The notes under the pieces are model-generated. The model searched no databases. It was not told where the DNA came from and saw only the letters and a list, made by a program, of their open reading frames with translations. This document shows positions 48,601 to 60,654 of a stretch of DNA of 64,000 nucleotides, in pieces. The stretch covers positions 19,763,904 through 19,827,903 of the forward strand of contig NW_024881295.1 in NCBI RefSeq assembly GCF_018691265.1, read 5' to 3'. Source of the DNA: Tyto alba (taxonomy: Eukaryota > Chordata > Aves > Strigiformes > Tytonidae). How positions within the stretch are numbered: the stretch's first letter is position 1; each line of letters starts with the position of its first letter. Made by a program: the position numbers and the translations under genes.

Positions 48601-51600
48601 CAAAGCTTAGTAGGATCCCAATTTTCTGGCAACCAAGAACATTCTTGGTTCAGTTTCAGGTCACAGTTGAAAGACAGGAAGGAAGGTTATTTTTGTTCTC
48701 TTTTGGGAGAAAATTATTCTCTATTTGTTTAAAAATGGCCATCTGAATTTCCACGCCTGCTTTTAGCCTTATTTTAGGACTTAGTTCAGAATACAGGCTC
48801 CTGCACCAATACTGCAACACTGTTTTTTACTTGGCTTAACATTTTAGTTTAACATTTTAGAGCATAAAATTATTCCTCTACTTCAGTGAATTTAACTCCT
48901 GGCAGGGTTTAACTGGGAGAAAAAAGTTTTGGGGAGGAAATAGAGTAATAAAGTGAGTAAGCTTTAGCAGTCAGATGCTGTTAAGCAAAGCATACTAGGT
49001 ACAATGTTAAGATTTATTTTCTGCATAGGTGTAGAAAGCAATGGATAACAAAGTGTGTGCAGGAAAGATAGATAAGAATGCAGTTTCAATTTTGGTAAAC
49101 CTGCACTGCGACAAAACTAAATTGTTTCAAGTTTGTAGTATCTTATTAAACAACACTGGTCCCAATATCGTGTACATCATGTACAAAATAATATAATGTG
49201 CATGTTTCCCATGATGTTCTGTTGGTGGAGAGGTTCTTCCTGCTTCCCATGCCGTGATGCCTTTTATTTCATGTGACAAACAGAACTACATACCTTCTTC
49301 TGATATCATAACACCAGTGCACAGCACAGGCCAGCTCGGAGCACTCCAGCAGATTTTGCTGGAGCAGGTACTCACATTAAAAAATAGGCAGCTCAGGCCA
49401 TAAGTACAAAACCCAATAGAGCAGTCAGGGCTTGCTCACTAACTCCCTGAACACAATGTCTTCTGCAAGCTACCAATTACAATGTGTTCTTCAAGCTACT
49501 GATAGACTGTTGTAATGACATGGAAGTTGCTACACCAGATCAGAGTAGCCATCCATCTGCTCTGTTCTTTTGTTTCAACAGAGAACAATAACATATTTTC
49601 AAAGCGCGATGCACAAAAAAAAAAATAAAAATAAAAAAAAAAAATCTAAAAACTTTCCCTGTTGTATTAGGGGAAATCAAAGTGCATTGTCTTAAGGCTG
49701 TGACCCAGGAGCCTAGAGCGCATGGCAGAAAGGGGAAGGAGAAAGGAATTTTATTCTTTTTTTTCATTATGGAGCCTGTGTTGGCTAGTAGTTGTCTGCT
49801 TAGCTGTCTAGTTGTAGCGTCTCGTCTAATGTCTGTTCTGAGGATGAATGTGTTGAAGACACTCAAATAATGAAGTCTATATGACTCCAATTAGATTCAC
49901 AAGGGATGTTCTTTTAAAGTTAACTTGACTCCAGATTTGGTGGGAAAAGTATTTGCATGCTTTTCTTCACAGAAATTTTAATTGGCTACAGAAAGTCTCT
50001 CAGTCTGTAACATAGCATCTACTATAATTGCATATATACACATTTCATAACAAGACTTCAAAAGTCATCACAGGTTAGATGTGTTAAACTGCTAATTCTA
50101 CTTTTATATGGCAGTCAGCCTTAATGTCTGCCAGGAGAATGAAGCAGTCCAGCTTTCACTGGGAGTTGTCTGCAGCCTCAGAATGGCTGCGACCATTCAC
50201 ACACAGTTCATAGTCGGAGGCAAATGTGCTTACTAGACTTATATGAGGTCTCATCTAGCAAGAATTCATGCAAATGCACAATTTAATTAACTTTTTTTAT
50301 TTTTCCCAGAAACAGGAAACTTCACTCAGGAACCAAAACTTCTGTATTTTATAATCAGGTAACACCTGACACATTGAATGTTTCTCAGATGCAGAAGAAG
50401 ATAGCTTGTGCTTTGAGAAGTTTATAAATTTACAAATATGCTATTGATTACAGCTTTAATGACAGTAATGGCCATTCCTATTGGATACATAAATTTAGGG
50501 GAGGTAAAAAAAAAAGAAAAAAAAAAATCTTATTACCAGACACTTCATCTTTACACTCCCTATAAAGACAACATGGACATATTTTTTTTTAATTTATATA
50601 TCTGCATCTGTGCAGATATATATTTGTACATATATAACTGTACGGCTAGACAACTGCTACCATCACCTGGACTTTTATGATGGACCTTTTCGATTATGGA
50701 CATTGCTGAAAGTATAACGAGGTCTGACAGGCACGTTATTTCTTTAGTTCTCAAGCACTTTTACCTTGATAAGGATTTTCCAATCAATGCCTTCCATTAT
50801 CTGCCAGCAATGTTAATTGAAGATGTATTCACATCAAATACTTCTATCTTATCTGAAGAAGGTGTGTGGAACAGAGTTCCAGTACAATAGAAATAGTAAT
50901 ATTCTGAGACTGTAATTATATTCACACTTCATGCGCTGCTAGAATTACTTGCAAGTTAAAATTATCAAATGCTGCAGTTGTTATGTCTCTGGATTAGTGA
51001 TGAAGAAACATTTAATATTAGCTAGTAGATGGTAACCTCCCAAACTATCTGAGATGGGTTTTACATTATTTTGCATCCTTTATGAAATAGTAAAGTCTTA
51101 AACTTTTCTTAGAAAATTAATATTAATCTGATATGAAAAAAAAAAAAATGGTTCATGTGGGAGTGAGTTTCCTTTTCTTAAAGATTGAGACAAAAGCACA
51201 TTTTTGTGCTGCTTTCTATTTCAGAGGATAAAGAAAAGCACAAGTGAATTTTTACTCTAATGTTGCAAGTTGTCTTATTAAAGTTCTTTAGAGAGTCTTG
51301 GTTGGTGCTGTAGGGTTCTTGCCTTGATGGCCACATTTCCTGAGCCTGTGCAGACTTCATACAGCCTTGCTCACACTTTTGGCCCTCCAGCAGGGCAGAA
51401 GGGACATCATCCAACTGTCAGTGGCACACTGCTGAGACATCTCCTGACTTCTCAGCCGTGAGATGTTAGCCATCATCTGGCAACACTGCAAAGCACATAC
51501 GCAGCAGCTTGAGTGACACCATCTTCTGCAACAGTAAGTGATGGCCTGAGTTTCTTTCTTTTTGATTGGGACTGGACTACCTTGAAGGTATGCCATTTTC

Positions 51601-54046
51601 TCTATTATGATCCTTATTTGCTGTCTCACTGGGACAATGATAATGGCCTGAACTTCCCTTGTCTGAAAGGGAAGCAGAAGATATGTCAAGGATGCTCATC
51701 TCTGTTCTGCTGGACTCTTACTCTCTCAGAGTAGGTCTAGCTCTTGTTATGTCTGGGAGCCAAGCAAAGACACAGTGCAAAATTTTTTGGAAGCTAGGAC
51801 TGAAAATGCTGTTGCTGTTGCAGCTGTGATGAGTATTCTAGCTTAGAAATTGTCATTACAGTTTCTCCTCTCTACAGAGATCTGAGATGCTTCCAGGGTG
51901 CATCCCTTCAGGCAGCAGGGCAATGGGAAAGGGACTATGGGAGCCTCCATCTGAGACAGTCTCCTCTGCTTTCCAGGGAAGAAATGTAGCAACACTGAAA
52001 TCTGAAAGATAAACTGTCAATGGACCATTTTAAGAGTTGCTGGAACAAAAGCCAGGAAACATGTATGAGCAGAATGTGGCGGGGGGATGTACACAACATG
52101 TAGGGAAGAGCCACATCATTTCCATGTTTCATTCCCCCCAGCAGCCTTTGTGGTCTGTTTGTTATAGACTGGACACTGGCATTGAATGCATCTCCCATGA
52201 AATATGAGTTGTCATCCTACTGAGAAGTTAGGAATTTCTTCATGACTTTAGCTTATGAGTGTGACTGATATTTTGGAAAGAGAAAAATTAAAATAGATAT
52301 AGATCTCTCTTAAAAAAAAATAATCACATGAATCACATGACTAAGAACTGAGAGAAAGTCAGGGCTTTCAAAGCTCACTTAAAACAAGTTACTGTTTTGG
52401 GTGCCAATCAGAAAAGGTTAGGCTGATAGAAACTACTGAAATCAGGCAATTGAAGGAGCTGTAGTTATTAGCACTAATACTGAGTAATATTATACTTAAA
52501 GGTAGTACCGAACTCACAGAGGTCAGCAATAGACCTCAGATTAACTTAAATGGAACAGAAACAAACACACCAGTGATTCCTACAGTACTGTGGGATATTT
52601 CAAGTGGCAGCAGTATCTCTTGATTGTTAATTGCAAATTATGGACATACAAAACTTTAATTTAAATTGAAGTTTCTCATAATGAAGTAGGGCTGCATTGA
52701 TTAGCTGAGAACTGATGGCCTCCTCCTGCTGGGCAGGTACTGCACATCTAGAAGTAACGCAAACACTAATTAAATAAGATATAAATTAAGATTTTCTTTC
52801 TTTACTTACTTTTCTGTAAAAAGCTTCCTCTTCAGCTAAAGGACATCTTTTCATAGGATGATAGTCTTACACTTCTGTAGGATGCCCTAGGTTTGGTCGC
52901 TGTTGAAGTTACTACTTATTGATACATCCATGATTTGTTATGCACTGTTTTTTTCTGTCTAGAGGGATGAGCTCAGTAATGTGTAGGTAACTGCCTTGAG
53001 ATTGTTCAGTTCCAATCCTCTTTCCTATGGATGTCAAAAAACTGAAAGGTTATACGATGTGTCCATATTTTTGTTGAGGATAAAGATAAACCAGCAACTA
53101 ACTTGTCCTAGCAGCCAAAGGGAACTCACACTTCTTACTTCTGGCAATTGTTGTCTTGAATTAGGTTTTAATCAGTGAAATGCCCTAACCACTTCTCTGT
53201 GACTCTTGGACAGTTGTTTCATGTTTATTTCTAATCTTTTCAAAACCAACTTTATTGGTCAGGAAAATACATGTGCTTATGGGTTGTATAACTGTTGAAA
53301 TTGCTTAGCATTTTGAAATCAAAGAATTATGGACATAGAGTTTTGATGGGTGGATAAACACAAGGAAAAAAGACTTTTATTTTTAGAAGTCAGCTCTCTA
53401 GTCTCTGACTATAAAGCTAAGAATTTGTCTGAATTAATTTCTAAGGTCTAAGGACCAAAGTAGGAAATATAACTCTGCTGCTTTGATAACCAGGGTTGCT
53501 TTCAAATCCATATTACCTGGTACAAGAGTAGCAGGAGTATGTAGTACCAGGAAGTCACTCCTTGGAGAACTTGCCCTAAAGCCAGCTGAGGAACAGAGAA
53601 GAAGATGAAGGACTAACCTTGCACAACTGATCTGTCACTCACTTTGACATGGCTTTGCTGTAAGGATGCTTATGGCGATATCACACAGTTATCTGCAAAG
53701 ATAACGAAGTAATGAAACATGCATTTGCCTTGTTCCACAGCACTTTTTCTTCAATACAGAGGAGTAACTTTGGAGAAAAAAGATCCTTTTCTTATTATAT
53801 TTTACCCGTGTTTTTTTCAACTTTCTCTCCTTCAAAGGAAATGTGAAGTAAAACAGGACTCTTCAAGGAGATAGCTGAAATCTCAGGAAAAATAATACCT
53901 GTATATTTTAGTCTACATTAGTACTCTAAGTTAATTAAATTTTTACAGTATTCCTATGAGGAAATTGAGTATCATTGCCATTTTGCAAGTGGTATAAGTC
54001 ATGCCTAACTTTTTAATGAACTTCCCATTTTGTTCTGAAACAGCAG

Positions 54047-55390
54047 GGTAGAGGACTCAGGGAACTACAGGCTGGTCAGCTTCACCTCGATCCTTTGGAA
54101 GATGATGGAGCAGATAATCCTGGAAAACATTTCCAGGCACTTGAAGGACAACAAAATAATCAGTAGTCATCGTGAATTCACCAAGGGGGAGTCATGTTTG
54201 ACCAACCTGATAATCTTTTTATGATGGCAAGAGTGCCGTGGTAGATGAGGGGAAAGCAGTGGATATTGTCTACCTTGGATTCAGTAAGACTTTCAACACT
54301 ATGTGCTGAAGGATCCTCATAAAAAAGCTGATGAAGAATGGGCTGGATGAGCAGACAGTGAGGTGGATTGGGAACTGACTGAATGGCTGGGCCTGGAGGG
54401 TGTTGGTCAGCAGTATGAAGTCTAATTGGAGACCTGTAGCTAGCAGGGTACCCCAGGGGTCAGTTATGGATCTGATCCTGTTTAACATCTTCCTTAATGA
54501 TCTGGATGATGGAGCAAAGTGTAGCCTCAGCAAGTTTGCCAATGACACCAAACTGGTAGGAGTGGCTGACACACCTCAGAGTTGTGCTGCCATCCAGGGG
54601 GACCTCAGTAGGCTAGAGAAATGGACTGATAGGAACCTTATGAAGTTCAGCAAAGGGAAACGCAAAGCCCTGCACCAGAGAAATACTGGGAGATAACCAA
54701 CTGGAAATCAGCTTTGCAGAAAAGGACCCGGGGTCCTGGTGGTCACCCAGTTAACCATGAGCCAGAAACATGCCCTTGTGACGAAGAAGGCTAACGGTAT
54801 TCTAGGCTGTGTTAGGAGGAGTGTTGTCAGCAAGTCGAGGGAGTGATCCTTCCCTTCTCAGCACTGGTGAGGCCACACCTGGAGCACTGCGTCCAGTTCT
54901 GAGCTCTCCAGAACAAGACAGATATAGAGCTACCAGAGGGAATCCAGTGAAGGGCCACAAAGAAGATTAAGGGACTGAAGGCTCTCTCTTATAAGGAGAG
55001 TCTGAGAGATCTGAGACTGTTCAGCCTAGAGAAGGGAAAGCTCACAATGATCTTATCAGTATGTAAAAATAACTCAAGGGGAGGGTGGAAGGCAGATGGG
55101 ACCAGGCTCTTTTCAGTGGTAACCAGTGACAGGATAAGAGGGAATGGGCACAAACCGAAGTGCAGAAGGTTCCCTCTGAACATCAGGAAACACTTTTTTA
55201 CTGTGAGGGTGACCAAGCACTGACACAGATTGCCCAGGGAGGTCATGGAGTCTCCATCCTTGGGGTATTCAGAATCAGTCTGGCTGTGGTCCTGGACAAC
55301 TGGCTCTAGGTGGCCCTGCTTGAGCAGGAAGGTTGGACAAGATGACTGCCAAAGTTTCCTTCCAACCTCAACCATTCCGTAGTTCTGTGA
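54047..55390 (+). mobile_element. CR1 LINE, 1.3-kb 3' part with decayed reverse transcriptase
   Basis: The copy runs from the CR1 reverse-transcriptase region (GGGAACTACAGGCTGGT near 54059) through the ORF2 C-terminus to the 3' end near 55390, where two decayed copies of the terminal octamer (TTCCGTAG, TTCTGTGA) remain. A plus-strand frame at 54400-54696 carries the PQGS motif, an LFNIF segment and the catalytic block Phe-Ala-Asn-Asp (codons 54535-54546), where active CR1 elements have Phe-Ala-Asp-Asp. The first catalytic aspartate is therefore lost. Upstream frames hold stops near 54240-54320. This is the longest CR1 in the window, immobile, and older than the 60-kb copy. Confidence 0.95.
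54400..54696 (+). pseudogene. CR1 reverse transcriptase remnant with mutated catalytic FADD
   Basis: This open stretch encodes the palm part of the CR1 reverse transcriptase: a VPQGS motif near residues 18-22, a LILFNIFLNDLDDG segment, then SKFANDTKLVG. The FADD catalytic pair, which binds the metal ions for polymerisation, reads FAND, a single G-to-A change at 54541. It ends with a LEKWTDRNLMKFSKGK segment typical of the region after the active site, then a stop. The CR1 family call is very secure; function is lost. Confidence 0.9.
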
Positions 55391-57670
55391 ATTTGAACTC
55401 AAAAGCAGGAAGAAAGAGGAAGGTATTCACTGCTGTTACTTCAGTTGTTTATGTGTATAAAGTTGATTTTATATATTATGGACACAGAACTGTATCTTTA
55501 TTCAGATAACAGTCAGAAATAAGTAGGCATGATAAAAACACCTAGATGTGGTAAACACACTTGTATTGTTTATTATTTGCATGTTTTAAAATAAAATTGT
55601 TTTCCTGTTGTACTATAAAAATGCCACTGGGAAAGGGACAATTCTGATGCCCAATTTAAATAAGTGAATGATGCCCCCTTCCTTTGAAATCAGTATGGTA
55701 CCCTCAATAACTTTTCCCTATACCCATTCTTTCTTCAAAATTAATGGCAACCCGAAGCACCAATTTCTATACTCACAAAGACGAAACAGACAGTCCTTGT
55801 CTACCAACATAATTTAGAAATCCTAGCAATGAGTTCCATTTATAGATTCCAAACACAAATGTTTTTATTCTTTTCTACCTGAAGATCTCTCACCAAGCAT
55901 TTGCTCTGTGTGCAGAATGCAACATTCAGAAAACAACACTTCTCACTGTGAAGTAATTTTTCTAAATTCTCCTTATTCAAGAGGGTGAAGAAAGCAATAA
56001 AAGATTTTTCAGCAAAGCAAGTGTTGAAGTAGAGAATAAAATACTAGCCTTCAACAAAAGTTTTCAGTTGTCTTCCATCACCTTATCTTTCAAAACCTGA
56101 TCCTTTTTAGAAATCACTCGTGACATTATCAAAACAGACACAAGAGTTTTACACCCTTTCTCTGCAAAAAACGTAGGAAATCTGAACAGCCGAGGAGTAT
56201 GATGTGCTGCGGGGACAGGGGCATGAGCATCTGCACAAGGGTGATCATACTTCCTAAGGTAATGTGAAATAGTATTCCCTAGGGAATGAACATGTGAGGT
56301 GGGTCTCTGCATGTTTTAACAGATCTCCACTTCCACTTGTTTGTTTTGTTGCTCTCTCCTAACAGAAGTGGCTGCGTATCATCAGCATGTTGTTGCTGCA
56401 GCAAGACGTAAGGAACTACAGAAGCAAAACTGTGAAAGAAGCTTCATGGTTGCTCTAAAGCAGGATGAAGTGTACTGTGAGCTCCTTCGCAGCTGTTTCT
56501 CTGATGGAATCATTTAAAGACCTCTGGATAAAGAGATTTCCACAGTTTTTTTCAGTCAGCCCACTTTGATGCTTTAGCAGCCAGAAAGCTCTTAACAATT
56601 TTGATTCTATTACAGCTGGGAATAATATTCCTCTTCTGAGTTCATCATCCATGAGCCGTATTGGCTCCTTTGATAACCATTTATGATAACAACTTGTGTA
56701 ATTTATTATCATATTGACTTCAACATCCCACCTTCTTTTTTCCTATATAGAGTTATTCATCCAAATTTTTCACTGAATTGAACTTAAATTTCCTTGAAGT
56801 TATATTTTACACCATTTTTTTCTTACAACTCTTCTCCAAAATCTTCATATTTTCCCGCAGATACTGACATTTCTTTCTTTTTTTTTTTTTTTTTTTTTTT
56901 TCTATTAAGGAACATTTTTCAGGTTTTTCTTTGAAATCACAGGGCTTTAATTTAGACTTTCTTTTTAAAAAAGAAGCAAAACTGAGACTGTCAGAAAGCC
57001 AAACAACTCTGAGAGATTTGACTTCAAGAGAAATGCCAAATATCATGAAGCTGGTGATTAAAATTGCAAGAGCTGGCAGCATGACAATTGCAGGTGATGA
57101 ATATGTATGCCAAGGTTTTCCAGACGTAATAATTAACAGATTGAGGTGCCTGAATGCTGCATACAACAAATTTAGAAATGAGGATAGTAACTCTTTGGCT
57201 TTATGCTTTGTTCTGTACTGAACATTCTGCTGTACCTCAGAAAACACACAGGAGTCACAGCTGAAAGCCACAGAAGATAAATGATAAAGCAGACTCCTTT
57301 GAGCAGCACACCACCTTCAGCAGATGTGTAGAATGCAAGCCCATGTATAAAGGCTGTGTTTTTTCTAACTGAAAGGAGGGTATTTCAGATGTCATTGTGC
57401 ATAGATGTGGTTCGTCTCAGGACGGTCTCACATTCAGAATAGACTCGCGGTGCCCACACCCAGTTGGTGCCTGTATTTGGGTCTCTGCCCATCAAAACAT
57501 GACAACTGTGTTTCAGACATGCACCATATGCCCAAGAGCCACAGCCTGGGCATCTCAGGCTAGAAGCAGCTCACCTCCTATTACCAGACATCTGTCCTGT
57601 GGTTTCACACTCTGCGTGGCTGCTGCCTTTATTTAGGCTAGAGGCAGGGTTATACCGAAGGCATCTTCCA
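55391..57670. other. Unassigned non-coding DNA
   Basis: No gene is recognised. A 24-T run lies at 56878-56901. At 56807-57271 both strands are open over an unusual length (154 codons minus, 96 codons plus); the minus frame includes a lysine run from the poly(T) tract and resembles no family. Positions 57390-57660 are somewhat GC-richer without a recognised identity. Confidence 0.5.
56878..56901 (+). repeat. Poly(T) tract
   Basis: A run of 24 T residues. Confidence 0.95.
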
Positions 57671-58050
57671 GAATAAGAACAGAAGTGCCCTGCATGGCCA
57701 AGGCAATGGTCCAGCTAGACCAGTACACTGCTGTGGATAGGAGCAAAAAGGGGATGAAATCTGGGGAGAGCATGTGAGCCTGCTCACACTTCAGCAGCAT
57801 CAACTGCTGTGCTGGGGATGTCAGGGATGTTTTCCTGTCTATTCACTTTGCTTCTCTGTGTATGGAGACATGGTTGATGAAATTTTCTAGACCTTTTTTA
57901 GGCCTGCTGTTGATATCTGCCTTCACAACCTCCACTGGTGGCAAATTCACTACCCAGTCTGCAAAGAAGTGCTTATTTCTTAATCTGCTTAAAACAACCT
58001 CCTGCTAGCTTCAGTGTGTCCCCCTTGTTATAGTGGGTGGTGAATAACAG
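57671..58050 (-). mobile_element. Ancient CR1/L3-like LINE fragment
   Basis: Read on the plus strand (antisense to the LINE), it begins AATAAGAACAGAAG, then CAATGGTCCAGCTAGACCAGT, a variable stretch, GCCTTCACAACCTCCACTGG, GCAAAGAAGTGCTTATTTC, and ends near GTGGGTGGTGAATAACAG. This block order matches the 3' region of the ancient amniote CR1/L3-type lineage (well preserved in turtles and crocodilians), distinct from the standard bird CR1 tails elsewhere in the window. High divergence fits an insertion older than modern birds. No coding frame survives. Confidence 0.72.
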
Positions 58051-60049
58051 ATCTGCAGCCGCTACTGCTTCTCTGAAGGAACAAAATCTGATATGCTGGT
58101 ATAAAAAGCATGTTTAGCTTGACACTGGGTCTGGAAACAGCAGAAGTGAAAGAAGTAGGAGAAGAGGGATTTGAGAGAAATTCTAGATTAATTGGTGTAA
58201 AGCAGGCATAGTTTAATTTCAAGCAGATAGGGAGTTATGAGAGATAGCAGGAGATACGTGGAGAACTACTGAGGCTGCACAGGGAGGTGGGTAGAGATTG
58301 TGCTGATGGCCAGGCATGGGACAGGTGGACATCAGTTTCAGCTAGAGACAGTTTTCCATGAATACCCTGCCACCTGCTTTCCACTGACTGATTCCAGGTT
58401 CTGGAATCAATGGGTACATTAAAATATGCATGAGAGAGAGATTATGCTATCTGTCTCAGACACATGCTGCACCCTGCATAAAGTGGCTCTTGAGCACAAA
58501 CTGAGAAAGGAACAAAGAAGTTAATGGTCCTTTCTGTTTGGGTTTGCCTTATGGCACTTTAACCAGACCATGCTGCAGGTGACATTGTGCATTCTCAACC
58601 ACATGATGATCCCGAATTATATTTTGGGGGGGGGGGGGGGGCGGTTGTTCTTAATTTCAAAATCTTAAAAGATTAGAGTCCGGTTATTTTTGACGAAGAA
58701 GATTGATGGTGAATGAGATGTGTCTGTCAAACGTCAAATTAACAGTATCCCAGATCTTGTTCTTTTGAAGACACATAAATACAAAGACAAGAAGAAAACA
58801 GAAAAACCTCACCCTACAGAGACATATTTTAGTAAAGCAAAGCCACAGAGAAGATTCAAACAGCTTGGTGTGTTTGATTGAATAAGTGAAATATGTAGAT
58901 GAAAGAAGATCCAGAAGCTTTTGATCCCTTTCATATATTTTTGCTTGGGGGCTTGAGAATTGGGACATAAGATCATTTCAATGTACCTCGCTCTCTGCTT
59001 TAAGCAGAAAATAGTTTCTGTAGTAGGAACAACCAGAGGAAAATGCCATCTGATCATTAGCATCAATATGGAGCCACGGAGTATGTGTCAATATGCCAGA
59101 GAACTGCATTTTAGATGCTCTTCCATTTGAAACTTAGCACAAGATATCACTAGCAAGGGAAGTCTGATGCTGTGGAGAAATCAAGAAGTTCGTAGTGTTG
59201 TCTATGGCCATTAGATAGTCAAGTGAGGTGTGAATGAAAGGTGGTTCTTTTTTAAGATAAGAATGACTAAAGTTCCCTGTGTCCGAGGTGGAAAAAGGAA
59301 ATCAAATTCACCAGAAAGGTCATATGAAACTCCTGAGGGCCTTATATTTGTTTTCTGTGGCACATGTCTGGTAGTTTGATAATATTTCCATAATACATGT
59401 ATTAAATCGTATTGCATTTATTCAGTAAATAAATTATATGCCAATATTATGTTATGTTTTTAAAATGTTCCTATCTTTAATAACAGACTATTATTATTTG
59501 GCTAACATCTTGCTGATCTTTTAACAGAAAGGGGGTGGCATAAGAGAAGGATAACTGGGTTTATGAAGTTCATCAGACCAAGCACTCTCAAAAGAGGGAA
59601 TTAGTACCTTTGCTCTTGCTCATGTACTTCTGTAAGGAAGCATCTCCCAATAGCTCTGAGAATGGAAGAGGTACTCTTGAGTGCTGTCTGTATCTGAACT
59701 GAGTAAGGAAAGCTCTCAGGGAAGCTGACCTGAGCATATGCTATTTTATATTGATAAGAATAAGCTGTTCCATTTAGAGAAGGGTCTACTTCTGTGATTG
59801 TGATCCCCTTTTAAGTAGATTTGTAATGTGCAAAGCCACTCCTGGCTCCAGGATTTTTTTCTTTTCCAAACTGTGTGGCATATTGCAGAACATCCTAAAC
59901 ATTCATTGAATATGCCTATGTTTTTAGTGGAAGGCAGCTGTCTTGTTTCTTGTTTCTTGTTTCTCTTTTGTGAAGCAGTGAAATAAATCTGGCCATATCA
60001 AGCTTTTCAAATTGACTACAAATAGCTTGGTAAAAACTGTTAAGACATT
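58051..60049. other. Unassigned non-coding DNA
   Basis: No gene is recognised. A 16-G run lies at 58626-58641, and a short TTGTTTC tandem at about 59943-59962. The rest is AT-rich with short chance frames on both strands. Confidence 0.5.
58626..58641 (+). repeat. Poly(G) tract
   Basis: Sixteen consecutive G residues followed by CGG. Runs this long are uncommon in vertebrate DNA and prone to length error and secondary structure. Confidence 0.9.
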
Positions 60050-60654
60050 AAGACATCCTGGACTGCATCAAAAGAAGTGTGGCCAGCAGGTTGAGGGAGG
60101 TGAGTCTCCCCCTCTATTCTGCTCTCGTGAGACCCCACCTGCAGTGCTGGGTCCAGCTCTGGGGCCCTCAGTATAAAAAGGACACGGACCTGCTCGAGCA
60201 GATCCAGAGGAGAGTCACAAAGACAACTGGGGGGCTGGAGCACCTCCCCTGTGAGGCTGGGAGAGTTGGGGTTGTTCAGCCTGGAGAAGAGAAGGCTCCA
60301 GGGAGACCTTATAGTGGCCTCCCAGTATTTAATGGGGGCTACAGGAAAGATGGGGAGGGACTCTATCAAGAACTGTGGTGACAGGATGGGGGGGTAATGG
60401 TTTTAAACTGAAAGAAGGTAGATTTAGATTACATGTAAGGAAGAAATTGTTCCCTGTTTGGGGGGGGAGGCGCTGGCCCAGGGTGCCCAGAGCAGCTGTG
60501 GCTGCCCCCTCCCTGGAAGGGTTCAAGGCCAGGTTGGACGGGGCTGGGAGCCCCCTGGGCTGGGGGAAGGGGGCCCTGCCCTGGGCAGGGGGGTGGGACT
60601 GGATGATGTTTAAGGTCCATTCCAACCCAAACCATTCTATGATTCTATGATTAA
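60050..60654 (+). mobile_element. CR1 LINE, GC-rich younger subfamily, 5'-truncated
   Basis: It begins within the CR1 ORF2 C-terminal region (CATCCTGGACTGCATC near 60054). Positions 60079-60240 still encode a recognisable ORF2 end, with [20 protein letters not shown] and a [11 protein letters not shown] segment, before a frame break. The GC-rich 3' region and the terminal ATTCTATGATTCTATGATTA (60635-60654) are intact. It is clearly the same subfamily as 28902-29435, in inverted orientation. The frame at 60375-60650 covers non-coding 3' sequence and is not a gene. Confidence 0.96.

Larger units (their letters stand above)
39166..54046. other. Long unassigned AT-rich non-coding block
   Basis: Nearly 15 kb without a recognisable gene or LTR/LINE copy. 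Simple repeats present: T-rich 41808-41830, 21 A at 42527-42547, T run 42886-42898, 26 T at 45536-45561, a 29-bp minisatellite at 45611-45699, T run about 46051-46068, T/A run about 46427-46447, A-rich 49616-49645, A-rich about 50507-50527. Frames reach at most 116 codons and have no family features. Confidence 0.5.

Noticed and set aside
56807..57271. 154-codon minus-strand frame overlapping a 96-codon plus-strand frame
   Set aside because: Part of its length is lysine from a poly(T) tract; by rough estimate about one frame this long is expected by chance, and no motif is recognised.
60375..60650. Frames on both strands in GC-rich DNA
   Set aside because: They cover the CR1 non-coding 3' region; the same frames recur at 28847-29131.
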